From Micromonospora coerulea (GTDB lineage: Bacteria; Actinomycetota; Actinomycetes; Mycobacteriales; Micromonosporaceae), in assembly GCF_016598485.1 (NCBI RefSeq), contig NZ_JAEMUW010000018.1:62001-126000 (forward strand): a DNA stretch of 64,000 bases, read 5' to 3'. Made by a program: the position numbers and the translations under genes. The notes beneath the pieces were generated by a model. That model was not told the DNA's origin, searched no databases, and saw only the letters and a list, made by a program, of their open reading frames with translations. Position 1 is the stretch's first letter; every line of letters starts with the position of its first letter. This document shows positions 27,282-34,415 of the stretch, one piece after another.

Positions 27282-27461
27282 TCAGAACTGGCGGCCGTTG
27301 GACGGGCGGCCGCCCGCGTCCCGGGGCGCCACCGCCCGCGGATCCTCCGGCGTCCGGGCGTCGGCCGCTTCGTCCCCGAAGTTCCGGGCGTGCTCGGCGT
27401 CCCGTTCCTGCCGTTCCCGTTCGGTGGTCTGCTGCCGGGACCTGTCCTGCTGCTGGGCCAT
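27282..27461 (-). CDS. Small hydrophilic protein, 59 residues
   Basis: An ATG at 27461 with GAGGAT six bases upstream opens a 59-residue frame ending at 27282. The product is very polar and rich in Gln, Arg, Asp and Ala (it starts MAQQQDRSRQQTTERERQER and ends GRPSNGRQF) and is probably disordered. I recognise no family. A good ribosome-binding site, a matching terminator and GC-rich third positions support it as a real gene. It is 87 bases from the downstream end of the thioredoxin gene on the same strand. Confidence 0.6.
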   Translation of the reverse strand: MAQQQDRSRQQTTERERQERDAEHARNFGDEAADARTPEDPRAVAPRDAGGRPSNGRQF

Positions 27462-27548
27462 GACGATCCTCGCGATCCGTCGGGGCGCGGCTGCGCCGAT
27501 CTACGGTCCCTGATCGCCTTCCCGATCGGCCCGGCGGCAAACGGCCGG

Positions 27549-27896
27549 TCAGCGCTCCAGGTGGCGGGCGAAGCTCAATCGGAGGTGGTTCTTCGGCCGG
27601 GCGCCGACGATCGAGCCGACCACCTCGCCGTCCCGGAAGACCAGCATGGTCGGCATGGACATCACCCCGTAGGCGCGGGTGGTGGCCGGGTTCTCGTCGG
27701 AGTTGAGCGCGGCGAAGAGCAGCGCGTCGCCGAACTCCTCGGCCAGCTCCGCCAGGTGCCGGGAGACCGCGCGGCAGGGCGGGCACCACTCCGCCCAGAA
27801 GTCGACCACCACCGGCCGGGTGCTGGCCAGCACCGTCGCGGCGAACGTGGCGTCGGTGACCGTGGTCAGTCGGGCCTGTTCCGTGTCCTGAGGCAT
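27549..27896 (-). CDS. trxA: Thioredoxin
   Basis: This 115-residue protein is a thioredoxin with active site WAEWCPPCRA (residues 34-43). The usual WCGPC is WCPPC here, a variant seen in some actinobacterial thioredoxins. The cis-proline is in MSMPTMLVF. It reduces disulfides in cytosolic proteins. Its ATG lies inside the end of the upstream MerR gene (31-base overlap), so the two are translated from one mRNA and MerR likely controls it. Confidence 0.92.
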   Translation of the reverse strand: MPQDTEQARLTTVTDATFAATVLASTRPVVVDFWAEWCPPCRAVSRHLAELAEEFGDALLFAALNSDENPATTRAYGVMSMPTMLVFRDGEVVGSIVGARPKNHLRLSFARHLER

Positions 27897-28258
27897 GTCT
27901 TCTCCCGGTGGGCGATCGCGCGGGCCAACTGGTCGTGCAGCTGCCGCCGCACCGTGCCGAGCCGGTCGAGGTAGTCGTCCACCTCGGCGAGCTTGCGGCG
28001 CAGTACGGCGACCGAGTCCGGGCAGACGTCGCCGGAGCTGTTGCCGGCCCGCAGGCAGGCCACGAACGGCCGGATGTCGTCGAGGTCGAAGCCGACCGCC
28101 AGCAGCGCCCGGATCTCGTGCACCACGCGCAGTTCCGCCTCGTCGTAGACCCGGTAGCCGTTGGCCGACCGGCGCGGCCGGACCAGCCCCCGGGTCTCGT
28201 AGTACCGCAGGGTGCGGGTGCTCGTGCCGGCGCGTTCCGCCAGCTCACCGATCAGCAT
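27866..28258 (-). CDS. MerR family regulator upstream of thioredoxin
   Basis: This 130-residue MerR protein starts with the DNA-binding MLIGELAERAGTSTRTLRYYE. The effector part holds cysteines C88 (FVACLRAG) and C98 (GDVCPDS) ten residues apart plus a C-terminal C122, so redox or metal sensing is possible. It is not SoxR, which has a four-cysteine 2Fe-2S cluster motif. The ATG has GGGAGGT five bases upstream. It overlaps trxA, and a TTGCCG-N4-CGTCAA dyad upstream may be its own operator. Confidence 0.87.
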   Translation of the reverse strand: MLIGELAERAGTSTRTLRYYETRGLVRPRRSANGYRVYDEAELRVVHEIRALLAVGFDLDDIRPFVACLRAGNSSGDVCPDSVAVLRRKLAEVDDYLDRLGTVRRQLHDQLARAIAHREKTCLRTRNRPD

Positions 28259-28296
28259 CCGACCTCCCTCGCCCGCCCTCGACGTCACGCTAAACC

Positions 28297-28312
28297 TTGC
28301 CGTCGGCGTCAA
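28297..28312. promoter_or_regulatory. Candidate MerR operator
   Basis: TTGCCG (28297-28302) and CGTCAA (28307-28312) form an imperfect dyad with a 4-base centre, 39 bases upstream of the MerR start. On the minus strand TTGACG could be the -35 hexamer. MerR proteins bind dyads in promoter spacers, so autoregulation is plausible but inferred. Confidence 0.4.
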
Positions 28313-28415
28313 CGCAACAGGTGAGCGGGCCGGCCGCCGGGGTATGCCGCCGGGGTATGCGGTGCCGGTTGCCGGTGCCGGCCGGCGGTTTGCGGAGGCG
28401 GAGGCGGAGGCAAAG

Positions 28416-29069
28416 ATGCAGACGCGTGAGGTGACGATTCCGGTGGCCGACGAAGGCCTCCCGGCCGACCTGATCGTGCCGGACCGACCGGCCGGGGTGG
28501 TGCTCTTCGCCCACGGCAGCGGCAGTTCCCGGCACAGTCCGCGCAACGTGGCGGTCGCCCACGTGCTCAACGACCGGTCGCTGGCCACCGTGCTGGTCGA
28601 CCTGCTCACCCCCGCCGAGGACGCGGTGGACGCCCGGACCGCCGAGCTGCGCTTCGACATCGGGCTGCTCGCGAACCGGTTGGCCGCGATCGTCGACTGG
28701 ATGGCGACGGATCCGGATCTGGGCCCGCTGCCGGTGGGGTTGTTCGGGGCCAGCACCGGGGCCGCGGCCGCCCTGGTCGCCGCCGCCGTCCGGCCGGACC
28801 GGGTCCGGGCGGTGGTCTCCCGGGGCGGCCGGCCGGATCTGGCCGGTGCCGCCCTGGCGCAGGTCCGGGCGCCCACGCTGTTGCTGGTGGGCGGCCTGGA
28901 CGAGCAGGTGATCGTGCTCAACGAGCAGGCGCAGGCCGAGCTGGGCGACGTGGCGGAGCTGCGGATCGTCCCGGGCGCCACCCACCTGTTCGAGGAGCCC
29001 GGCACCCTCGAACAGGTCGCCGACCATGCCGCCACCTGGTTCGCCACCCGACTCGCCGTCCCCGCCTGA
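28416..29069 (+). CDS. Alpha/beta hydrolase, dienelactone hydrolase-like
   Basis: This 217-residue protein has an alpha/beta hydrolase fold. The nucleophile elbow is GASTG near residue 112 (LFGASTGAAAAL), the acid lies in GGLDEQV, and the catalytic His in GATHLFEE. VLFAHGSGSSRHSPRN carries the oxyanion loop. It probably hydrolyses small esters or lactones in the cytosol; no specific substrate is evident. GGAGG lies five bases before ATG 28416. Such proteins are often fused or adjacent to phosphoribosyltransferases; none is seen here. Confidence 0.85.
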   Translation: MQTREVTIPVADEGLPADLIVPDRPAGVVLFAHGSGSSRHSPRNVAVAHVLNDRSLATVLVDLLTPAEDAVDARTAELRFDIGLLANRLAAIVDWMATDPDLGPLPVGLFGASTGAAAALVAAAVRPDRVRAVVSRGGRPDLAGAALAQVRAPTLLLVGGLDEQVIVLNEQAQAELGDVAELRIVPGATHLFEEPGTLEQVADHAATWFATRLAVPA

Positions 29070-29090
29070 CCGGCCGCTGCCGGCCCGGCT

Positions 29091-29230
29091 CAGCCCGCGG
29101 TGCGCCGGGTCAGCTCGGGGTGCGCCGGCTCAGCCCGCGGTGCGCCGGGTCAGCTCGGGGTGCGCCGGCTCGGGCGGCGGGTGGGCCGGCCAACCAGCGG
29201 TGGGCCGGCTCAGCCGGCGGCGGGCTGGGC
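29091..29230. repeat. Seven-copy 20-bp tandem repeat
   Basis: Seven consecutive 20-base units run from 29091 to 29230. Units 1 and 3 are identical (CAGCCCGCGGTGCGCCGGGT), as are units 2 and 4 (CAGCTCGGGGTGCGCCGGCT), so units 1-4 are also a 40-bp duplication. Units 5-7 have diverged. The last unit enters the coding end of the AI-2E transporter gene, and the junction of units 6 and 7 supplies its stop codon (29210-29212, minus strand). Confidence 0.85.
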
Positions 29231-30349
29231 GGGCGGCGTGGGCGGCGACGGCTGCGGGTGGCGCTGGACGGTGTCGATGACGCGCCAGGTCACGGCGGCG
29301 ATCGGGACCGAGACGAAGGCGCCGGCGATGCCGCCGATCAGCGTCCCGGCGGTGACCACGACCAGGATGACGGCGGGATGCAGCTGCACCTGACGCTTCA
29401 TGATCAACGGCTCCAGCAGGTTGCCCTCGATCTGCTGGACGGTGATCACCGCGGCCAGGGTGAGCAGCGCGGTGGTCGGGCCGTTCGCGGCGAGGGCGAC
29501 CAGCACCGCCACCGCGCCGGCCACCGTCGCACCGATGATCGGCACGAACCCGCCGAGGAAGGTGATCAGGGCCAGTGGCAGCGCCAGCGGCACCCCGAGG
29601 AGCACCAGCGCCAGCCCGATACCGAGGGCGTCGATCGCCGCGATGATCATCGTGCCGCGGCTGTACGAGCCGAGGGTCCGCCAGCCCACCCGGCCCGCCT
29701 CCTCGGTGACCGCCCGGTTCGGGCCGGTCATCCGGCGCAGCACCCAGTGCCACATCGACCGGCCGTCCTTGAGCAGGAAGAAGAGCAGCACCAGCGCCAG
29801 CAGCACCGAACCGGCCACCTCGGCGACGGTACGCGCCCCGCCCACCGGGTCCGGGGTGCTGCCGCTGAGCCCGTCCCTGGTCTGCTGGATCAGCCGGTCC
29901 AGCTGGGCGTCGGTGATGGGCAGGGTGGAGGTGACGAAGTCGCGGCTGCGTTCCATACCCTGGTCGAGCTGCTGGCTCAGCTCCCCGAACTGGCTCGCGG
30001 TCAGGTTCCACACCAGCACGCCCACCCCGACCAGCACGCCGAGCAGCAGCAGGATGCTGAGCAGGGCGGCGAGCGCCGACGGCACCCGCAGCCGGCGCAG
30101 CAGGAGCAGCACCGGGTCGAGCAGCGCAGTGAGGAAGAGCGTCCCGGCCAGCGCGATGGCCAGCGGCGCCAGCAGCACGGCCACCTTGCCCAGCAGCCAC
30201 AGCCCGGCGATCACCACCACCAGGCAGGCGCTCCAGGTCACCGCGGTCCGGACCGGCCAGGGCAGCCCGGCCCACGCCTGTCGGGGCCCCGCCGCGCGGG
30301 CGCGCTCCACCGTCGCCTCGGGCCTCAGCCCGGCATCGTCCTCGATCAC
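29210..30349 (-). CDS. AI-2E family (PerM/YdiK-type) membrane protein
   Basis: This 379-residue protein has about eight membrane segments and the AI-2E/DUF20 family pattern, including FFLLKDGRSMWHW, FLGGFVPIIGATVAG and QQIEGNLLEPLIMKRQVQLHP. Members act as permeases or sodium/proton antiporters; a role in autoinducer export is proven only for a few. I chose GTG 30349, preceded by GAGGAGGT, over longer extensions. The C-terminus (QPSPPTPPAQPAAG) is encoded partly by the 20-bp repeat tract, which also provides the stop codon, so its length may vary among strains. Confidence 0.87.
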   Translation of the reverse strand: MIEDDAGLRPEATVERARAAGPRQAWAGLPWPVRTAVTWSACLVVVIAGLWLLGKVAVLLAPLAIALAGTLFLTALLDPVLLLLRRLRVPSALAALLSILLLLGVLVGVGVLVWNLTASQFGELSQQLDQGMERSRDFVTSTLPITDAQLDRLIQQTRDGLSGSTPDPVGGARTVAEVAGSVLLALVLLFFLLKDGRSMWHWVLRRMTGPNRAVTEEAGRVGWRTLGSYSRGTMIIAAIDALGIGLALVLLGVPLALPLALITFLGGFVPIIGATVAGAVAVLVALAANGPTTALLTLAAVITVQQIEGNLLEPLIMKRQVQLHPAVILVVVTAGTLIGGIAGAFVSVPIAAVTWRVIDTVQRHPQPSPPTPPAQPAAG

Positions 30350-30692
30350 GTCGACCTCCTCGATCGTGGCCGCTCGATACCCGCCCCGCCCCGATCCAAC
30401 ACCCCACCCCTCACCGAGCCGCCGCCCCACCTCGCCGCAGTTTCCATGAATGAGGGGCTTTCCCGCACAGCAAAGCCACTGATTTCGTGAATGTGTGCGG
30501 GTCTTGGGGTGGGGGGAGGCGGGGGCAGTGTCGGTGCGGCCGGGGTGAGCGGCGACCTGCGACGAGGTGACGGCAGGGTGAGCCCTTTCGGCGCGAGTCG
30601 GAGGGATCGACCGCTTGTCCCCGGGGCGGTTCGGGGTGCGTTTGTGCTCTCGGCCCGAGGGAAGGCATGACGGCAACGAAGGGAGATCCAAC
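30350..30692. other. Intergenic region with inverted repeat and AT-rich segment
   Basis: These 343 bases between divergent genes contain an unusually AT-rich stretch (30438-30492) and an inverted repeat CCCGCACA (30462-30469) / TGTGCGGG (30494-30501) with a 24-base loop. A related direct repeat, TTTCCATGAATG and TTTCGTGAATG, flanks its left half. No gene is seen. A GTTT (30640-30643)-N15-GGGAAG (30659-30664) may be a weak SigB-like promoter for the small gene at 30693. Confidence 0.45.
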
Positions 30693-30878
30693 ATGAGTGA
30701 CTTCACGGACAAGGCCCAGGACTTCGCCGACAAGCACGACAAGCAGGTCGACCAGGGACTGGACAAGGCCGGCGAGATGGCCGACCAGCGCACCGGCGGC
30801 AAGTACGACGAGCAGACCGACAAGGGCGTCGACATGGCGCAGCAGCGGACCGGCGAGGGGGACACCGACCAGCGCTGA
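30693..30878 (+). CDS. MT0933/Rv0909-type small antitoxin-like protein
   Basis: This 61-residue hydrophilic protein (MSDFTDKAQDFADKHDKQVDQ...) matches the MT0933-like antitoxin family, named after the mycobacterial Rv0909 antitoxin. It repeats K/D-x3-V-D-x-G/A-x-D patterns. No toxin gene lies next to it, so a stress-protein role similar to CsbD is just as likely. GGGAGA lies upstream of ATG 30693. Confidence 0.8.
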   Translation: MSDFTDKAQDFADKHDKQVDQGLDKAGEMADQRTGGKYDEQTDKGVDMAQQRTGEGDTDQR

Positions 30879-30886
30879 CGTCACCG

Positions 30887-30923
30887 CGCTCCCGGACCGC
30901 CGCACCCCGGTGGTCCGGGAGCG
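30887..30923 (+). terminator. Terminator after the MT0933-type gene
   Basis: CGCTCCCGGACC (30887-30898) pairs perfectly with GGTCCGGGAGCG (30912-30923) across 13 bases and is followed by CCGTTTCC. Confidence 0.7.
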
Positions 30924-30961
30924 CCGTTTCCATCCCCGGCAATCGGGGACCGGGGAGGCGG

Positions 30962-31102
30962 ATGGACGCCGACGGCGTGACCGGCGGGGCGCAGTGGCGG
31001 CTGCACGTGGATCCGACGCGGTGCATCGGCTCGGGGCATCTGCGCCGGCACATCGTGGTGTCCGACGTGGAGAGTTTCCGCCGGATCGCGCCGGAGGGGT
31101 GA
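30962..31102 (+). pseudogene. Truncated ferredoxin-like reading frame
   Basis: A 46-residue frame with GGGGAGG just before its ATG contains WRLHVDPTRCIGSGHL, which matches the N-terminus of actinobacterial 3Fe-4S ferredoxins up to the first cluster cysteine. The second cysteine is replaced by Leu and the rest of the ferredoxin is missing; the remaining residues (RRHIVVSDVESFRRIAPEG) match nothing I know. It cannot bind a normal cluster. It is most likely a remnant, though the intact ribosome-binding site leaves open a small functional protein. Confidence 0.5.
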
Positions 31103-31109
31103 CGGGTCA

Positions 31110-32012
31110 TCAGCCCGGGTAGCGGACCCCGTTGAGGTTCACCCGCAGGCTGAACAGCGAGCTGGAGGCGCAGATGTAGAGCTGGTTGCGCTTCGGGCCG
31201 CCGAAGGTGAAGTTGGCGACCACCTCGGGCAGGTGCAGCTTGCCCAGCAGGGTGCCGTCCGGGTCGAAGCAGTGCAGCCCGTCGTGCGCGGCGACCCAGA
31301 CCCGCCCGGCCTCGTCGAGCCGTACGCCGTCGAAGGAGCCGGCGTCGCAGGTGGCGAAGACCTCCCCGCCGCGCAGCGTGCCGCTCTCGGTCACCGTGAA
31401 CCGGCGCAGGTGCCGGGCCCGGGTGTCGACCACGTAGAGGGTCGACTCGTCGGCGCTGAAGGCGAGGCCGTTGGGCTGCCCGAAGTCGTCGGCGACCATC
31501 CGCACCTCGCCGCCGTGCGGGTCCACCCGGTAGACGTGGTTGCCGCCGATCTCGCTCTCGCCCCGGTGCCCTTCGTAGTCGCTGTCGATGCCGTAGCTGG
31601 GGTCGGTGAACCAGATCGAACGGTCGGAGTGCTCGACCACGTCGTTGGGGCTGTTGAGCCGGCGGCCTCGCCAGCGGTCGGCGAGCACGGTGTCGGTGCC
31701 GTCCGGCTCGGTCCGGGTGACCCGCCGGTTGCCCTGCTCACAGCTCACGAGCCGGCCCCGCCGGTCGACGGTGTGGCCGTTGGCGTAGCCGGCGGGCTGA
31801 CGGAACACTCCGACCTGGCCGGTGGTCTCGTCCCAGCGCAGCAGGCGGTCGTTGGGGATGTCGCTGAAGACCAGGTAGCGGCCGGCAGGGAACCAGGCCG
31901 GGCCCTCCAACCAGCGGCCCCCCGTCCAGAGGCACTGCGTCCACTCGTCGCCGTTGACCCGACGGAACCGCTCGTCGAGCACCTCGAACCGCGTCCTGAA
32001 CCGCTCGGTCAT
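31110..32012 (-). CDS. SMP-30/gluconolactonase/LRE family protein
   Basis: This 300-residue protein is a six-bladed beta-propeller of the SMP-30/gluconolactonase family. Metal ligands are recognisable in WLEGPAW (Glu), NSPNDVV (Asn) and GSFDGVRLD (Asp). Members hydrolyse sugar lactones. The ATG at 32012 has GGAGG seven bases upstream. An AsnC-type regulator remnant lies immediately upstream on the other strand; perhaps the intact regulator once controlled this gene. Confidence 0.88.
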   Translation of the reverse strand: MTERFRTRFEVLDERFRRVNGDEWTQCLWTGGRWLEGPAWFPAGRYLVFSDIPNDRLLRWDETTGQVGVFRQPAGYANGHTVDRRGRLVSCEQGNRRVTRTEPDGTDTVLADRWRGRRLNSPNDVVEHSDRSIWFTDPSYGIDSDYEGHRGESEIGGNHVYRVDPHGGEVRMVADDFGQPNGLAFSADESTLYVVDTRARHLRRFTVTESGTLRGGEVFATCDAGSFDGVRLDEAGRVWVAAHDGLHCFDPDGTLLGKLHLPEVVANFTFGGPKRNQLYICASSSLFSLRVNLNGVRYPG

Positions 32013-32058
32013 CTACGCCTCCGTGGCTGTACGTCGTTCGGCCTTCGCTGGCCCCGCC

Positions 32059-32214
32059 TCGCTGCTTGTCAAGATCCGGGTCGGTACGCCCGAGCAACTC
32101 CAGGCCACCCTGCGCGGGCTCTTCCAGGTGGACGGCGTCACCGGCACCCGGACCATCGTGGTGCTGGAGACCTTCTTCGACCGGCCGCTCGACCCGCGCC
32201 CGCCGAGCCCCTGA
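32059..32214 (+). pseudogene. C-terminal remnant of an Lrp/AsnC family regulator
   Basis: The frame ending at 32214 encodes VKIRVGTPEQLQATLRGLF..., then GVTGTRTIVVLETFFDRP, which matches the last 45 residues of the AsnC ligand-binding domain (final helix and the T-x-T-x-IVL strand). The DNA-binding half and most of the effector domain are absent. Upstream the frame runs into the SMP-30 gene in antisense, and I see no start or ribosome-binding site, so it is a deletion remnant. The left boundary is approximate. Confidence 0.65.
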
Positions 32215-32222
32215 CGCGGCGG

Positions 32223-32250
32223 TGGCCACGCCCCTGGACGGGCGTGGCCA
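32223..32250. terminator. Terminator hairpin after hemerythrin gene
   Basis: TGGCCACGCCC (32223-32233) pairs perfectly with GGGCGTGGCCA (32240-32250) across a 6-base loop, 22 bases beyond the hemerythrin stop on the minus strand. Confidence 0.75.
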
Positions 32251-32271
32251 TCGGACGACCGGAGATCGGGA

Positions 32272-32868
32272 CTACTTCTTGCGCAGCTCCGCCATCGAGG
32301 TGGGACGGCCGGCCAGCGCGTCCCGCATCCGGTCCACCAGGCCGGCGCCGGGGGCGAGCATCTTGTTCGCCGGCGGGTGGTCCGGGGCGGCCGGGTGGGG
32401 TCGGGTCGGGGCGGACTTCTTCGCCTTCTCCACCTTGCCGGCCAGCTCGACCAGCTCCTCGCGGGCGACGGCGGCGCGCAGCCGGGGGAACAGATCCCCC
32501 TCCTCGTCCTGCACGTGGTGGCGGATGGTGGCGGTCAGGTGGCTGAGCAGCTCGTCGAAGCGGGAGTCGGAGGGATCCACCGACTCCAGCTCCTTCATGG
32601 TCCGCTCGGCGTCGGCGTGCTCCGAGATCTCGTGCTCGGCGACCTGGTCCCCGTCGGGCAGCGCCTTGCGGGCGGCCGGGTAGACGTACGCCTCCTCGGC
32701 GACGGAGTGGCGGACCAGCTCGGCGATCACCACATCGGCGAGCTGGCGGCGGTGCTCCGGCGTCCCCTGTCGGCTCTCCAGCTCGACGAAGATCGCCTCC
32801 ACCTCGCGGTGGTCGGTCATCAGAACGTCGACGACGTCCTGGCCGGTCCTGGTTTGTGCGTCGGTCAT
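32272..32868 (-). CDS. Hemerythrin HHE domain protein
   Basis: This 198-residue protein has an HHE cation-binding domain in its first 140 residues. Iron ligands are visible in MTDHREVE (H20), ELVRHSVAEEAYVYP, EHEISEHADAE and IRHHVQDEEGDLFP. The tail is Lys/Pro-rich with a short conserved end (RMRDALAGRPTSMAELRKK). HHE proteins bind a di-iron centre and act in oxygen, NO or redox stress. AAGGGG lies before the ATG, and a GGTT-N14-GGGGTA promoter upstream suggests control by a SigB/SigF-like stress sigma factor. Confidence 0.88.
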   Translation of the reverse strand: MTDAQTRTGQDVVDVLMTDHREVEAIFVELESRQGTPEHRRQLADVVIAELVRHSVAEEAYVYPAARKALPDGDQVAEHEISEHADAERTMKELESVDPSDSRFDELLSHLTATIRHHVQDEEGDLFPRLRAAVAREELVELAGKVEKAKKSAPTRPHPAAPDHPPANKMLAPGAGLVDRMRDALAGRPTSMAELRKK

Positions 32869-32911
32869 CTCTGCCCCTTACCGGTGCGGTCGGTTCGGCC
32901 TGCCGGGGCAT

Positions 32912-32935
32912 TACCCCTCGCTCGCCGGTCGAACC
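32912..32935 (-). promoter_or_regulatory. Candidate stress-sigma promoter of hemerythrin gene
   Basis: On the minus strand GGTT (32935-32932), 14 bases and GGGGTA (32917-32912) match the actinobacterial SigB/SigF/SigH-like pattern (GTTT/GGTT, then GGGTA). It lies about 44 bases before the start codon. Confidence 0.55.
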
Positions 32936-33076
32936 AACGACCACTGGTGAATTCGGTCCAGCCGCAGCCGGCGGCGCGCCGCTACCGCCTCGCGCTAACC
33001 TGCGCGTCAGGACCCGGGGCGGTGCCTGGTGATGCGTGGGACGCGCGCAGCGCGCCCCACCCGCCAGGAGGAACAT

Positions 33077-34333
33077 GTGACCTTCCGTACCAGCCGCAGG
33101 CTGCTCGCCCCGGTGATCGCCGGGGCGGTGGCCGGGGCGGTGGCCGCCGCCGGACTGATCCTGCCCAACCGGATGAGGCAGGCGGACGCCGGGCCGGACG
33201 AGAGCCGGGCCCGCAACGTCATCCTGATCAACGGTGACGGCATGGCCGCCGCCCAGCGCGAGGCCGCCCGCCTCCACCTCGTCGGCCTCGACGGTCAGCT
33301 CACCATGGACGAGCTGCCCGTGTCCGGCCAGCTCACCACGAGCCCGAACGACCCGAAGACTCCGGTCACCGACTCCGCCGCCGCGGCCACCGCCTGGGCC
33401 ACCGGCGAGCGGACGTACAACGGCGCGATCAGCGTGGACGTCGACGGCAACCCGCTGCCCACCCTCGGCGCCCGGGCGAAGGCGGCCGGCAGGGCCACCG
33501 GCCTGGTCACCACCGCCCAGGTGACCGACGCCAGTCCGGCGGCCTTCTTCGCCAACACGGCGAACCGCTCCGACCAGGACGAGATCGCCCGGCAGTACCT
33601 CGAGGTGACCAGGCCGGACGTCATCCTGGGCGGCGGCGAGGACTGGTGGCTGCCCGCGGGAGTCGCCGGCGCGTACCCGGACCGGCCGGCCGAGGACCGG
33701 GCCGAGGCGAGCAGGGGCACCAAGGGTGACCTGATCACCGAGGCCGAGGCCAGGGGCTACCAGTACGTCTCCACCGCCGACCAGCTCCAGGCGGCCAAGG
33801 GCGGCAGGTTGCTCGGGCTCTTCGCCAACGAGGAGCTGTTCCAGCCGCGCCGCGAGGGTGCGGGCGGCCGTTACGACCCGCCGGCCAGCCTCGCCACGAT
33901 GACCGCCAAGGCACTGTCCGCCCTGTCCACCAACAGCAGGGGCTTCTTCCTGCTCGTCGAGGAGGAGGGCATCGACGGGTTCGCGCACGTCAACGACGGC
34001 GTCGGGATGCTCCAGGCCCTCGGCGAGCTGGACCGGGCCGTCGCGGTCGCCCGCGACTATGCGGCCACCCATCCGGACACCCTGGTCGTGGTGACCGGTG
34101 ACCACGAGTGCGGCGGCCTGACCATCGAGGACACCGGCACCGCCGACGAGTCCGGCGAGGGCCCCTTCCCGATCAAGGGCAGCAGCCTGACCTTCACCCT
34201 GGACTGGACCACCAGCGGCCACACCGGCGTCGACGTCCCGGTCACCGCCTACGGCCCGCTGGCGGAGCGGTTCACCGGCAAGCACCCGAACACCCACGTG
34301 CACGACGTGCTCGCCCGGATCCTCACCCGCTGA
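33077..34333 (+). CDS. phoA: Alkaline phosphatase
   Basis: This 418-residue protein has an N-terminal export signal (RTSRRLLAPVIAGAVAGAVAAAGLI) and an alkaline phosphatase domain. The catalytic serine is S100 in VTDSAAAATAWATG; metal ligands are in INGDG, EEEGIDGFAH and TGDHECGG. It releases phosphate from organic esters outside the cell. I chose GTG 33077 because AGGAGGA (33066-33072) is at ideal distance; the upstream in-frame ATG has no such site. A TAACCT -10 candidate at 32995-33000 gives a leader of about 70 bases. Confidence 0.92.
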   Translation: MTFRTSRRLLAPVIAGAVAGAVAAAGLILPNRMRQADAGPDESRARNVILINGDGMAAAQREAARLHLVGLDGQLTMDELPVSGQLTTSPNDPKTPVTDSAAAATAWATGERTYNGAISVDVDGNPLPTLGARAKAAGRATGLVTTAQVTDASPAAFFANTANRSDQDEIARQYLEVTRPDVILGGGEDWWLPAGVAGAYPDRPAEDRAEASRGTKGDLITEAEARGYQYVSTADQLQAAKGGRLLGLFANEELFQPRREGAGGRYDPPASLATMTAKALSALSTNSRGFFLLVEEEGIDGFAHVNDGVGMLQALGELDRAVAVARDYAATHPDTLVVVTGDHECGGLTIEDTGTADESGEGPFPIKGSSLTFTLDWTTSGHTGVDVPVTAYGPLAERFTGKHPNTHVHDVLARILTR

Positions 34334-34415
34334 CGCCCCGACCGGGGCTTACCGACCGGACCGGGCTCGCCGCCCCGACCCGGCGGGAGGCCGGGGCGCC
34401 TCCGGCAGCGGTAGC

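Noticed and set aside
24757..28248. 1163-residue open frame on the minus strand
   Set aside because: Antisense to the HAD and GH65 genes and out of frame with MerR/thioredoxin; composition is that of a shadow frame.
30693..30878. Toxin-antitoxin module
   Set aside because: The antitoxin-like protein has no toxin gene beside it in either orientation.
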